DNA of 64,000 nucleotides from assembly GCA_000403255.2 (NCBI GenBank), contig KE159571.1, positions 686,636 to 750,635 on the forward strand, given 5' to 3'. Both the position numbers and the translations under genes were made by a program. Shown piece after piece: positions 49,849 to 59,061 of this stretch (position 1 is its first letter; every line of letters starts with the position of its first letter). Below the pieces are notes generated by a model. That model did no database searches. It was given only the letters and a program-made list of their open reading frames with translations, and was not told the DNA's origin. The stretch is from Lachnospiraceae bacterium 3-1. GTDB taxonomy: Bacteria > Bacillota > Clostridia > Lachnospirales > Lachnospiraceae.

Positions 49849-49875
49849 AGCATCGGCAGAATGTCGGTGCTTTTT
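49849..49875 (+). terminator. Terminator of yjdF
   Basis: AGCATCGGC (49849-49857) pairs with GTCGGTGCT (49863-49871) with two wobbles, then five T. A second T-rich stretch follows at about 49900. Confidence 0.82.
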
Positions 49876-49932
49876 CCGTATATGGGGCAGTGATGCTCCT
49901 TTTTTTATGCCCGTTTTGAGGAGGTGGGGAGC

Positions 49933-52797
49933 ATGGGTGCAAGCAGAATCAAGGGCATTACAGTAGAAATCGGCGGCGATACTACGAAACTTCAAAATGC
50001 CCTTAAAGGTGTGAATTCAGAAATCAGGAATACACAGTCACAGCTTCGGGACATAGAAAAACTCCTGAAACTTGATCCCGGCAATACGGAACTGCTGGCA
50101 CAGAAGCACAGGCTTCTCGGACAGGCGGTGGAGGACACCAAAGAAAAGCTCGCCACCTTAAAGACGGCGGCGGAACAGGCGAACACAGCACTTGCCAACG
50201 GGGAGATTTCGCAGGAGCAGTACGATGCCCTCCAAAGGGAAATCATCGCGACGGAGCAGGAACTAAAAAGGCTGGAAACGCAGGCAAACCAGTCCGCCGT
50301 GGCTATGCAGAAGATAGCAGCCACGGGGGAAAAATTAAAGAGCGCCGGGAGCAGCATATCGGAAGCTGGGAAAAAGCTGATGCCCGTGACAGCGGCAGTA
50401 GGCGGGCTTGGCACGGTGGCGGTTACTACGGCGGCAAATTTTGAATCCTCCATGTCACAGGTGCAGGCAACGATGGGGATCACAAAGGATGCCATGTCGC
50501 AGGTGGACGGGCAGACGGTCAATACCATGTCCACGCTGTCCGAGCTTGCCAAGAAGATGGGTGCGGAGACGGCCTTCTCTGCATCGGAGTGTGCCGAGGC
50601 ATTAAATTATCTTGCTCTTGCCGGATACGACACACAGCAGATGTGCGATACCCTGCCGACCGTCTTAAACTTGGCTGCGGCAGGAGGGATTGACCTTGCC
50701 TCTGCTTCCGATATGGTAACGGATGCCATGTCAGCGCTGGGTATGGGCGTGGATGAAGCGGAAACGATGGTCGACCAGATGGCAAAGACCGCATCCACCA
50801 CGAATACCTCCGTTGCACAGCTTGGGGAGGGAATCCTTACCATCGGTGCGACCGCAAAGTCGGTAAAGGGCGGCACAGCGGAACTGAATACCGCACTCGG
50901 CATCCTTGCCAACAACGGCATCAAGGGGGCGGAGGGCGGAACGCACCTTCGGAATGTCATCCTGTCCCTGCAGAATCCGACAGACAAAGCGGCGGCGAGC
51001 ATGGAAAAGCTCGGCGTGGACGTCTATGATTCCGAGGGGAATATGCGCTCCCTCAATGACATCCTTGGGGATCTGAATAAGAGCATGGACGGGATGACTT
51101 CTGCAGAGAAGTCCAATATCATCAGCACCATTTTCAATAAGACGGACCTTGCTTCCGTGAATGCCCTGCTTGCCAATACGGGCAGCACATGGGATGACCT
51201 CCAGCAGTCAATCATTGACAGCGGCGGGGCGGCGCAGCAGATGGCGGATACACAGCTTGATAACCTTCAGGGGCAGCTTACCATCTTGAAATCTGCGCTG
51301 GAGGGACTGGCGATCTCCTTCGGGGAACTTCTGATGCCCGCCATCAAGCAGATTGTCGGGTGGGTACAGACGTTCGTAGACTGGCTCAACGGCATGGACG
51401 AGGGGACGAAGAAAGTTATTGTGACGGTGGCACTGCTGGCGGCGGCATTGGGTCCGGTCCTTATCGTGGTGGGGAAAGTCATCTCCGCAGTCGGTACGAT
51501 TATGACGGTTGTACCAAAGATTGCAGGTGTCATCAATACGGTAAAGACTGCTTTCACCGCCTTGAATGCCACCATGCTTGCCAACCCGATAGCCCTGATT
51601 ATTGCAGCCATTACAGCACTTGTTGCCGCGTTTATTTATTTGTGGAATAACTGTGAGGAATTCCGGGAGTTTTGGATAAACCTCTGGAACCAGATTAAGG
51701 AAGCGGCAGTTGCCGTATGGGAAGGGCTGAAAGTGTTTTTTACAGCAGCGTGGGAAGCAATTTCTGCTGCAGCTAAGACCATATGGGAGGGAATTAAAAC
51801 ATTCTTTTCCGGGATATGGGAAAGCATCAAGCTGATATTTTCCGCGGCTGCGGAAGCGATCAGACTTATTATCACAACGTATTTCAACCTGTATAAGACC
51901 ATTATTACCACGGTGTTTAATGCCATCAAACTGGTGGTGACTACGGTCTGGAATGCGATTAAGACGGTCATCACTACGGTGGTTACGGCGATCCAGACAT
52001 TTTTGACCACGGCTTGGAATGCGATAAAAACCGTCATTACCACGGTGGTCAATGCTATCAAAACCGTCATTGTCACGGTGTGGAATGCTATCAAAACAGC
52101 GGTCACTACAGTGGTTAATGCGATTAAGACCGTGATCTCCACGGTCTGGAACAGCATTAAGAGTACGGTCATATCCATCGTGAACGGCATAAAAAATACG
52201 GTGACAAGCGTGTTCCAAAATATGCTAAGCGGCATCAAAGGCACGATGGGAAATATCGTAACTGCAATCAAGGATGGGTTTAATCAGGCAATCAGCTTCA
52301 TTACTTCATTGCCGTCAAAGGCGCTGCAGTGGGGCAGGGATATCATCATGGGGATTGTCAACGGCATCCGGAGCTGCATCGGCGCAGTCGGGGATGCGGT
52401 TGCGGATGTGGCAAACAAGATCAGATCCTTCCTGCATTTCTCAGTGCCGGATGAAGGGCCGCTGACCGAGTATGAGTCTTGGATGCCGGACTTTATGAAA
52501 GGGCTTGCCAAAGGCATCGAGGGGAGCCGGGGGCTGATCGAAAAGGCTGTCCGGGGCGTGTCGGAAGATATGGTCATCAGTCCGAAGGTTGCTTCCGGCA
52601 TGGCGGAGGCGCAAACTCCTGCGGAGGCGTCCGGCAGCAGTCTGGCAGGTCTGACATCGGCGATTACGGCGGCTATCCGGGATATGAATGGGCAGACGGG
52701 GGATATTGTCATCCCTGTTTATCTTGGCGGCGCAATGCTGGATGAAATCGTAGTAAGCGCACAGCAGAGGACGAATTTAAGGAGCGGAGGGAGATAA
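49933..52797 (+). CDS. Tail tape measure protein
   Basis: The start at 49933 has GAGGTGGGG upstream; the product is 954 residues. The N-terminus is coiled coil (LQNALKGVNSEIRNTQSQLR, then ELLAQKHRLLGQAVEDTKEK). The middle (about 190-430) is the TP901-type tail core (LSELAKKMGAETAFSASECA, DMVTDAMSALGMG). Hydrophobic helices follow near 490-570, and about residues 655-750 hold an 11-residue repeat of the type TVWNAIKTVIT / TVVNAIKTVIV, at least eight copies. The protein sets tail length, here roughly 130-140 nm if each residue adds about 0.15 nm. The repeat copy number is a likely source of length change. Confidence 0.95.
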   Translation: MGASRIKGITVEIGGDTTKLQNALKGVNSEIRNTQSQLRDIEKLLKLDPGNTELLAQKHRLLGQAVEDTKEKLATLKTAAEQANTALANGEISQEQYDALQREIIATEQELKRLETQANQSAVAMQKIAATGEKLKSAGSSISEAGKKLMPVTAAVGGLGTVAVTTAANFESSMSQVQATMGITKDAMSQVDGQTVNTMSTLSELAKKMGAETAFSASECAEALNYLALAGYDTQQMCDTLPTVLNLAAAGGIDLASASDMVTDAMSALGMGVDEAETMVDQMAKTASTTNTSVAQLGEGILTIGATAKSVKGGTAELNTALGILANNGIKGAEGGTHLRNVILSLQNPTDKAAASMEKLGVDVYDSEGNMRSLNDILGDLNKSMDGMTSAEKSNIISTIFNKTDLASVNALLANTGSTWDDLQQSIIDSGGAAQQMADTQLDNLQGQLTILKSALEGLAISFGELLMPAIKQIVGWVQTFVDWLNGMDEGTKKVIVTVALLAAALGPVLIVVGKVISAVGTIMTVVPKIAGVINTVKTAFTALNATMLANPIALIIAAITALVAAFIYLWNNCEEFREFWINLWNQIKEAAVAVWEGLKVFFTAAWEAISAAAKTIWEGIKTFFSGIWESIKLIFSAAAEAIRLIITTYFNLYKTIITTVFNAIKLVVTTVWNAIKTVITTVVTAIQTFLTTAWNAIKTVITTVVNAIKTVIVTVWNAIKTAVTTVVNAIKTVISTVWNSIKSTVISIVNGIKNTVTSVFQNMLSGIKGTMGNIVTAIKDGFNQAISFITSLPSKALQWGRDIIMGIVNGIRSCIGAVGDAVADVANKIRSFLHFSVPDEGPLTEYESWMPDFMKGLAKGIEGSRGLIEKAVRGVSEDMVISPKVASGMAEAQTPAEASGSSLAGLTSAITAAIRDMNGQTGDIVIPVYLGGAMLDEIVVSAQQRTNLRSGGR

Positions 52798-52800
52798 GAA

Positions 52801-53163
52801 ATGGCGTTTATGCAGTATCTGAAAATGGAAGGCGTGTCCCTTCCGCTTCCCGATTCGTATGATTTGAATCTTACTGACGTGGAGGCGGATTCCGGCGGGG
52901 AGACGGAGGCTGGGACAACGCAGAGGGATGTGGTAAGGACGGGGGTGGTCACGATTGCCGTGGCTTTCTCCGTCAGCGCCGCATGGCTCGCAAGGCTGAC
53001 GGCATTTTCCAAGCAGGAGAAGATTGCCGTCCAATACTTTGACACGGAGGAGCTGGCACTAAAGGAAACAGAGATGTATGTGACCGGATTTAAGGCGAAG
53101 CTGTATAAGGACACCTCCAAGAAAGGGCTGTGGACGGTGTCTTTTACATTGAACGAATTATAG
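52801..53163 (+). CDS. Tail protein of unknown exact role
   Basis: A 120-residue protein (MAFMQYLKMEGVSLPLPDSY, then TGVVTIAVAFSVSAAWLARL and DTSKKGLWTVSFTLNEL) in the slot of the distal tail or tail-hub adaptor just after the tape measure. GGAGG lies upstream. Family assignment is by context. Confidence 0.8.
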   Translation: MAFMQYLKMEGVSLPLPDSYDLNLTDVEADSGGETEAGTTQRDVVRTGVVTIAVAFSVSAAWLARLTAFSKQEKIAVQYFDTEELALKETEMYVTGFKAKLYKDTSKKGLWTVSFTLNEL

Positions 53164-53180
53164 CGGAAAGGGGTGTTTTC

Positions 53181-55022
53181 ATGTACCCGGTGAGCGATGC
53201 GTTCCTGCAGGCGGTGCAGGAGAACACCAGAGAATATTACTGGACGGGGAAGATTACGACAAAAGCCGGAAAAGAGTATCCTTTCGGGTACCGGGATATC
53301 GTGAAGGGAAGCGGGTATATCACGGCGCAGTGCTGCGGAAGCACGGAGCTGGAGATTGGGACAGTATATGCGTCTGAGATGGGGATCACGCTCTTTTCGC
53401 AGATCGACCGCTATACGCTGGAGGATGCGAAGGTGGAGCTGTCCTGTCATTTCCGGCTGCCGGACGGGGGCTTTGAGGAGATCCCGATGGGTATTTTTGA
53501 AGTCAGCGAGGCGAACAGGCATCTGAAAACGCTGGAGCTGAAAGCGTATGATTATATGCTCCGGTTTGAAAAGAGTTTTAACGGGTTTGAAACCGTGGGA
53601 AATGCCTATGCGTTTCTGGAGCTGTGCTGCGGAGCCTGTGATGTGGAGCTTGCCCATACCAAAGAGGAGATCGAAGCGATGCCGAATGGGGCGGAGATGC
53701 TTTCCGTCTACCCGGAAAATGACATTGAAACGTACCGGGATGTGCTGTATTTCGTGGCGCAGGTGCTGGGCGGCTTTTTCTGCATTAACCGGGAGGGATG
53801 CCTTGAACTAAGGAAATACGGCGCAGCCCCGGTCTTGGAAGTGAAAGGAAAACACCGCTTCTCCAGCAGCTTTTCTGATTTTATTACAAGGTATACGGCG
53901 GTCAGCTCCACGAATCTGCGGACGCAGACAGCGGAATATTATGCGCTGGAAACAGATGACGGGCTGACCATGAATCTTGGCGTCAATCCGCTCCTGCAGT
54001 TCGGGCTTGAGGAAACAAGGCGGACACTCTGCGAAAATATCTTGGCGGACCTGTCGGTAATATCCTATGTCCCATTTGATTCCTCCACGATCGGGAATCC
54101 GGCTCTGGACTTGGGGGATGTGCTGACGTTTTCCGGCGGGCAGACGGACGGGACGCAGACCGCCTGCATTACTTCTATCGAACACCGCATCGGCGGGCGG
54201 CAGTCCATCCGGTGCGTGGGGAAGAATCCCCGGCTTGCACAGGCAAAGAGCAAGAATGACAAGAACATTTCCGGGCTGTTAAACCAGATCGAAGCGGGTA
54301 AGATCGGCATACACACTTTCACGAATGCTTCCGCTTATACAATTGCCGACAGCGATGTGCGGATCATCAGCCTTGAATTCGCATCATCGGAAGAAACCCA
54401 TGTGCAGTTCTTCGGGCAGGTGCTTGTGGATGTGGCTGCGGTGCAGACGGACCGGGAAGCCAGCGCGAAGGGGAGCATCGTGATCCCATCAAATACGGAT
54501 GGAACTGCGGAGACGGATGGATCTGACGAATCCAGCGATTCTGTTACGGTTGAGGTAGAACTCCCGGTTACATGGACGGAGGACGGCATGGCGGAAGCCA
54601 TTGTGACCTTCGTATTCAATGATGATGAGATACTGCTCCACCATCCGGCAGAGACATGGCACAGTGGGAAGCATATCCTCTTTCTCTATTATCCGATTGA
54701 TAATGTCGTGCCGAATATCACGAACACCTTTGAGGTGTACCTGCGGATGGCAAACGGGACAGGGAGTGTGGATACCGGGGGCTGCATTGCAGCAATCAGC
54801 GGTCAGGCAATGGCGGCGGCTGCGGCATGGGACGGCAAGATCAATATAGAAGAGACAACGGCAGGGTTTATGATCGGAGGCGGCCTTCAAGGGAAAGGAT
54901 ATGCAGAAACCATAAAGATGGAAACAATGGAGCTGGTGCAGAAAAGCTACAGCGACCATGTGGCAGATAAGTATGCCATCGGCGCATTCTGCCGCCCGGT
55001 GGTCATGGAACAGGAGGTCTGA
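53181..55022 (+). CDS. Tail baseplate hub/endopeptidase-like protein
   Basis: The start at 53181 has AAAGGGGTG upstream; 613 residues. The N-terminal part (MYPVSDAFLQAVQENTREYY, GSTELEIGTVYASEMGITLF and AKVELSCHFRLPDGGFEEIPMG) matches the Firmicute phage tail hub family. The C-terminal third is a beta-rich region with an acidic linker (ETDGSDESSDSVTVEVELPV), probably a carbohydrate- or fibre-binding part. Confidence 0.85.
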   Translation: MYPVSDAFLQAVQENTREYYWTGKITTKAGKEYPFGYRDIVKGSGYITAQCCGSTELEIGTVYASEMGITLFSQIDRYTLEDAKVELSCHFRLPDGGFEEIPMGIFEVSEANRHLKTLELKAYDYMLRFEKSFNGFETVGNAYAFLELCCGACDVELAHTKEEIEAMPNGAEMLSVYPENDIETYRDVLYFVAQVLGGFFCINREGCLELRKYGAAPVLEVKGKHRFSSSFSDFITRYTAVSSTNLRTQTAEYYALETDDGLTMNLGVNPLLQFGLEETRRTLCENILADLSVISYVPFDSSTIGNPALDLGDVLTFSGGQTDGTQTACITSIEHRIGGRQSIRCVGKNPRLAQAKSKNDKNISGLLNQIEAGKIGIHTFTNASAYTIADSDVRIISLEFASSEETHVQFFGQVLVDVAAVQTDREASAKGSIVIPSNTDGTAETDGSDESSDSVTVEVELPVTWTEDGMAEAIVTFVFNDDEILLHHPAETWHSGKHILFLYYPIDNVVPNITNTFEVYLRMANGTGSVDTGGCIAAISGQAMAAAAAWDGKINIEETTAGFMIGGGLQGKGYAETIKMETMELVQKSYSDHVADKYAIGAFCRPVVMEQEV

Positions 55023-55023
55023 A

Positions 55024-56421
55024 ATGAGATTGAAAGGGACGATGGTCGTGGAACTGACGGATGTGAATACATCCGAGGTTGAGACGGTCACGGAAGAAAA
55101 TATGGTAACAAATGCGGTCAACAATATTCTCGGTCTGAATCCGATGGGGATTTTCTACAAAGCGACAGGGGAGTATGATGATGCGATCATGTGGAATGGA
55201 AACCTGTTTCCCATTTGCCCGAATATGATCGGAGGCATCCTTCTTTTCTCGAAGACGCTGGAAGAGAATGCGGACAATATCTACACACTGTCAGATAACC
55301 TCCCGGTGGCCTATGCTTCCAATAACGTAAATTCCACAGCAAATACAGCGAGAGGCAGCTTAAACCTGACGGAGAGCAAGGCTCTGGAGAACGGGTATAA
55401 GTTCGTATGGGAGTTTACGCCGAGTCAGGGGAACGGGACGATAGCGGCAGTCGCACTGACCAGCGCCAAAGGAGGGGAAAACGGATACGGCAGCCTTGTG
55501 GGGGATGCCAGCACCTTCCTTCAGATAAAGGCGGCGGATATCGGGGACGTCCCAAAAGCGAATCAGATGGTGCTGTTTGAAACAGCAGAGGTGGATTTTG
55601 AAAATAACCTGCTGTATTCCATTACGGCGGAGGATTCCAGCGTGCGGATCAGGAAAATCCGGATTCCGATCTTCAACATCGGGCTGAATGAAAAACTGGA
55701 TGATTCCACCTATACCGTTTTGGAGGATAAGGTGCTGACCACGCAGACCTTCCATTTTCTTGGGGACTATACGCTTTACGGGGAATTCATGGATGGGAAG
55801 GACGGGTACTGGTACGGCTTTTCCAATGAGGGAAATTCCTCCGGCAGTGCAACGATGGTGTGGATTAAGATTTCCAAAACGGATTATTCCTTTACGGAAG
55901 GGGAATGGACGCTGTCCAATGCGAAGCTGATGGACGTAGGGAACAGGGACGGAAGCACCACCTACCCGGAGCGGGTGGTCAAATGCTGTGTGCGGAACGG
56001 GTATCTGTATGTCCCTGCTTATAATAAGAAGGGCATCTACCGCATCAATCTTTCCAATCAGGCGGACATCACGCTGATTGAATTCGGGTTTACTTCCAAA
56101 TGGAAGCCGCTGTGCGATGCAGGCTCCTGTGAAGTGTATATGACGCTGGTCGGGGATCTGATCGTAGCGGGGGATTTCCAGATCACTGCGGCGGATGAAG
56201 TCATCCATACGCAGGGAAGCGTAAGGCTGAACGATGCGGCAACACCGCTGTTCCAGTATAAGCATTTCCTGTTCGGGTGGGGAGGCAGCTACGGGAGCGA
56301 ATTTCGGACAACGTACCTTCTGACGCCGTACCTTGCTTCCATCAATAACCTTTCCTCGGCGGTAATCAAAACAGTCGATAAGACGATGAAGATCACTTAT
56401 ACGCTGACAGAGGAAGCATAA
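55024..56421 (+). CDS. Probable tail fibre / receptor-binding protein
   Basis: The start at 55024 has AGGAGGTC upstream; 466 residues. It is beta-rich and repetitive in composition (KGGENGYGSLVGDASTFLQI, then DGKDGYWYGFSNEGNSSGSA and LFGWGGSYGSEFRTTYLLTP), without Cys-rich or enzyme motifs. It is the last structural gene before the lysis module, the usual place for the host-binding protein. Confidence 0.8.
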   Translation: MRLKGTMVVELTDVNTSEVETVTEENMVTNAVNNILGLNPMGIFYKATGEYDDAIMWNGNLFPICPNMIGGILLFSKTLEENADNIYTLSDNLPVAYASNNVNSTANTARGSLNLTESKALENGYKFVWEFTPSQGNGTIAAVALTSAKGGENGYGSLVGDASTFLQIKAADIGDVPKANQMVLFETAEVDFENNLLYSITAEDSSVRIRKIRIPIFNIGLNEKLDDSTYTVLEDKVLTTQTFHFLGDYTLYGEFMDGKDGYWYGFSNEGNSSGSATMVWIKISKTDYSFTEGEWTLSNAKLMDVGNRDGSTTYPERVVKCCVRNGYLYVPAYNKKGIYRINLSNQADITLIEFGFTSKWKPLCDAGSCEVYMTLVGDLIVAGDFQITAADEVIHTQGSVRLNDAATPLFQYKHFLFGWGGSYGSEFRTTYLLTPYLASINNLSSAVIKTVDKTMKITYTLTEEA

Positions 56422-56448
56422 AAAAGCAGGGGAGAGACGTCCCCTGCT
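56420..56448. terminator. Bidirectional terminator between fibre and symE genes
   Basis: AGCAGGGG (56425-56432) pairs with CCCCTGCT (56441-56448). The minus strand runs into six T, so the symE transcript ends here; the plus strand has only a weak tail. Confidence 0.85.
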
Positions 56449-56482
56449 AAATAAAATATGTTGGAGTGATGCGGTCAGATGG

Positions 56483-56845
56483 TTACTTGGATTTTCTGGA
56501 CTTCCTGTGGGAAGAAGAATACGGGGAACTGGGCGCTGCAACTTGGGATAGCTCAGGGGAAAGGCCGGCGTAGGCGGCGGCAAGGCCGAGCTGTACTTTT
56601 TTCAGTTCCGCAGATTTGCGGTCAAGCTCGGCTTTCAGTTCCTGCTGTTTCTGCTCGGACGCTTCTTCGGCGGTCAGCGGGCGGATGCGGATGGAGCCTT
56701 CCTCGAATTCTACCTTGAGGAGCGTCCCGATGGCGAAGCCAAGCTCTTCAAGCCACTTCCCTTCCATCTGGATTTTCGGAACGGAAGTGTAAGAGGATTT
56801 GCTGTAACGGCTGGTGTAGGCAACTTTTAAGTTTTTTGTCTGCAT
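56483..56845 (-). CDS. SymE-like protein (AbrB-fold type I toxin family)
   Basis: A 120-residue protein with AAGGAG upstream. The first 70 residues, KNLKVAYTSRYSKSSYTSVP then IQMEGKWLEELGFAIGTLLK and GSIRIRPLT, match the SymE family. The C-terminal 45 residues are a helical, Ser-rich, basic tail not found in E. coli SymE. SymE is an AbrB-fold toxin kept in check by an antisense RNA and induced by SOS. No antisense RNA can be shown here, but plus-strand read-through would give one. It is the only minus-strand gene in the tail/lysis region and has promoter motif copy D. Confidence 0.85.
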   Translation of the reverse strand: MQTKNLKVAYTSRYSKSSYTSVPKIQMEGKWLEELGFAIGTLLKVEFEEGSIRIRPLTAEEASEQKQQELKAELDRKSAELKKVQLGLAAAYAGLSPELSQVAAPSSPYSSSHRKSRKSK

Positions 56846-56889
56846 AAAAATATCTCCTTTCTGTGCCGTCCTTTGCGGGCGGTGGTTTG

Positions 56890-56928
56890 GGTAGTGTTAT
56901 TAATCACTCTAAAGCGGGGAAATAGCAA
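56890..56928 (-). promoter_or_regulatory. Recurring promoter motif, copy D (symE)
   Basis: On the minus strand: TTGCTA, 17 bp, GATTAA, with core CGCTTTAGAGTGATTAAT and ACTACC. It lies 45 bp upstream of symE. Confidence 0.65.
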
Positions 56929-57004
56929 GCAGATCAGGGGAATAAATCCAACAAAGATAGGAAGAAAACATTGTGTAAAAAGACATTGCCTTCACTTGGG
57001 AATC

Positions 57005-57034
57005 AGCGGTTGTTTCAGGGACAGCCGCTTTTTT
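57005..57034 (+). terminator. Rho-independent terminator before the holin
   Basis: AGCGGTTGT (57005-57013) pairs with ACAGCCGCT (57021-57029) with one wobble, then six T. It lies 34 bp before the holin start, so late transcripts may need antitermination, or the holin is read from elsewhere. Confidence 0.85.
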
Positions 57035-57067
57035 CATACAAAAAAATCATTTTAAGGAGGGTTCGCT

Positions 57068-57487
57068 ATGAAAGAATTCTGGAACACGATCCAACTCATT
57101 TTTGCAGCCATCGGAGGGTGGCTCGGCTACTTCTTGGGTGGCTGTGACGGCCTGCTGGTTGCCCTTGTGGTATTTGTGGCTGTGGATTACATCACGGGCG
57201 TGATGTGCGCGGTGGCGGATAAGAAGCTGTCCAGTGAGGTGGGATTTAAGGGGATCTGCAGGAAGGTACTGATCTTTCTGCTGGTGGGGATTGCCAACAT
57301 CCTTGATGTGCAGGTTATCGGGACGGGGAGCGTGCTGCGTACTGCCGTTATCTTTTTCTACATTTCCAATGAAGGTGTAAGCCTTCTGGAGAATGCGGCG
57401 CATCTGGGGCTTCCCATTCCGGAGCAGATGAAGGCGGTGCTGGAGCAGCTCCATGACAGGGCAGAAAATGAAAAGGGGGATAAGTGA
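57068..57487 (+). CDS. Phage holin (phi29/Cp-1 type family)
   Basis: A 139-residue membrane protein: AAIGGWLGYFLGGCDGLLVA, then LVVFVAVDYITGVMCAV, the conserved KGICRKVLIFLLVGIAN, and FFYISNEGVSLLENA, followed by a charged tail (EQLHDRAENEKGDK). These are hallmarks of the holin family found in many Clostridial phages. AAGGAGGG precedes the ATG. It permeabilises the membrane for the endolysin encoded 2 bp later. Confidence 0.94.
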   Translation: MKEFWNTIQLIFAAIGGWLGYFLGGCDGLLVALVVFVAVDYITGVMCAVADKKLSSEVGFKGICRKVLIFLLVGIANILDVQVIGTGSVLRTAVIFFYISNEGVSLLENAAHLGLPIPEQMKAVLEQLHDRAENEKGDK

Positions 57488-57489
57488 TT

Positions 57490-58965
57490 ATGAAACTGGT
57501 GCAGTCATTCTTGACGAAAAATCCCTGCTATACGGCAGGGAGGAAAATCACGGTAAAGGGGCTGATGCTCCATTCCGTGGGATGCCCGCAGCCACGGGCA
57601 TCCGTATTTATCAGCAGTTGGAACAGGGCGGATTTTACAAGCGCCTGTGTGCATGGATTCATTGACGGAAATGACGGGACCGTTTACCAGACGCTTCCGT
57701 GGAATCACCGTGGGTGGCACTGCGGGGGAGCGGCGAATAATACCCATATCGGCATAGAAATGTGCGAGCCTTCCTGTATCCGGTATACAAGCGGATCGAC
57801 TTTTACCTGTACGGATACTGCTGCGGCAAAAGCGGCGGCGAAGCGGACGTATGAGACAGCGGTGGAGCTGTTCGCCATGCTCTGCAAAAAGTTCCATCTT
57901 GATCCGCTGGCGGACGGGGTAATTATTTCCCATAAGGAGGGACACAGCCGGGGCGTGGCGAGCAACCACGGAGATCCGGAGCATTTATGGACGCAGCTTG
58001 GCATGGGATATACGATGGACGGATTCCGCAAGGCGGTCAAGGCGGCGATGGGCGGCGCAGATGCGCCTTCGGGCATTCAGGCTTCTGTATTTGCAAATCT
58101 TCCTGAAAGGGAAGTGGTTGCAAAGGCGGGAGCCTTATTTACTGCAGACATGAAGCAGAGCGGCATCCTTGCCAGCGTGTCTTTCGCACAGTTTATTCTG
58201 GAGTCCGGCTACGGGAAGAGCGAGCTGGCGCAGAAGGCAAATAATGTGTTCGGCATGAAGAAATCCCTCTCCGGCAACACATGGGGAGGCTCGGCGTGGG
58301 ACGGCGTTTCTGTTTATACAAAGAAAACGCAGGAATATGAGAACGGCGCTTATGTGACGGTAACTGCGGATTTCCGTAAATATCCGTCCGTGGAGAAATC
58401 CATTGCAGACCATTCCGCATATCTGCTTGGGGCGAAGAATGGAAACAGGCTGCGGTATGACGGTCTGAAAGGCTGTACGGATTACAGGAAGGCGGCGCAG
58501 ATCATCAAGGACGGCGGGTATGCCACTGCGCCGGATTATGTGGAGAAACTCTGCTCCATCATTGAACGCTGGAATTTGACGCAGTATGATGCGGCCGGGG
58601 AGGAAGAAGTTTGGTACCGTGTCAGGAAGGCATGGGATGATAAAACTTCACAGAAAGGCGCATTCCACAGCTTGGAAAATGCGAAAAAGTGTGCCGATGC
58701 CAATGAGGGATATTTTGTTTTTGACGAGAGCGGCACGATCATTTATCCGGAAGCGGCGGCTGTGAAAGTCCCTTATACGGTAAGGGTTAAAATTTCCGAC
58801 CTTAATATCCGTAAAGGGCCGGGGACGGATTATGCCCGTGTGAAGTATATTCCTGTCGGTGTTTACACCATAGTGGAGGAAGCAGAAGGAAAAGGCGCAT
58901 CTAAATGGGGCAGGTTAAAAAGCGGAATCGGCTGGATTGCGTTGGATTATACAGAGCGGTGCTGA
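57490..58965 (+). CDS. Endolysin: amidase, glucosaminidase, SH3 domain
   Basis: A 491-residue modular lysin starting at 57490 (GGGGG upstream). Residues 1-185 are an N-acetylmuramoyl-L-alanine amidase (GLMLHSVGCPQ, WHCGGAANNTHIGIEMCEPS, SHKEGHSRGVASNHGDPEHLW). Residues about 195-370 are a glucosaminidase (LFTADMKQSGILASVSFAQF, ILESGYGKSELAQKANNVFG). A linker with a SPOR-like segment (WDDKTSQKGAFHSLENAKKC) and a C-terminal bacterial SH3 domain (LNIRKGPGTDYARVKYIPVG) follow. Two enzymes of different bond specificity in one lysin are typical of Clostridial phages. Confidence 0.95.
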   Translation: MKLVQSFLTKNPCYTAGRKITVKGLMLHSVGCPQPRASVFISSWNRADFTSACVHGFIDGNDGTVYQTLPWNHRGWHCGGAANNTHIGIEMCEPSCIRYTSGSTFTCTDTAAAKAAAKRTYETAVELFAMLCKKFHLDPLADGVIISHKEGHSRGVASNHGDPEHLWTQLGMGYTMDGFRKAVKAAMGGADAPSGIQASVFANLPEREVVAKAGALFTADMKQSGILASVSFAQFILESGYGKSELAQKANNVFGMKKSLSGNTWGGSAWDGVSVYTKKTQEYENGAYVTVTADFRKYPSVEKSIADHSAYLLGAKNGNRLRYDGLKGCTDYRKAAQIIKDGGYATAPDYVEKLCSIIERWNLTQYDAAGEEEVWYRVRKAWDDKTSQKGAFHSLENAKKCADANEGYFVFDESGTIIYPEAAAVKVPYTVRVKISDLNIRKGPGTDYARVKYIPVGVYTIVEEAEGKGASKWGRLKSGIGWIALDYTERC

Positions 58966-58976
58966 AGAATTGGTCA

Positions 58977-59011
58977 GGCGGGAATTTTCCCGTCGGGCTT
59001 TTTAGACGCCC
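58977..59011 (+). terminator. Possible terminator after the lysin
   Basis: GCGGGAA pairs with TTCCCGT at 58978-58993, and a CGGGC/GCCCG pair follows at 58994-59011 with a short T-run between. Not as clean as the other terminators. Confidence 0.45.
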
Positions 59012-59061
59012 GGATAAGTTTGGACAGAGCGAAAAAGACGCGGTGGAAACAGCGGAATTGC

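Noticed and set aside
51900..52160. CRISPR-like repeats
   Set aside because: The regular repeats are in-frame codons of the tape measure protein with no spacers; no cas genes are present.
51208..52218. 336-residue minus-strand frame in the tape measure gene
   Set aside because: His/Arg/Asn-rich composition is the mirror of the 11-residue repeats; no start signal.
55360..56583. 407-residue minus-strand frame opposite the fibre gene
   Set aside because: Shadow of the fibre gene; it also crosses the bidirectional terminator and the real symE gene.
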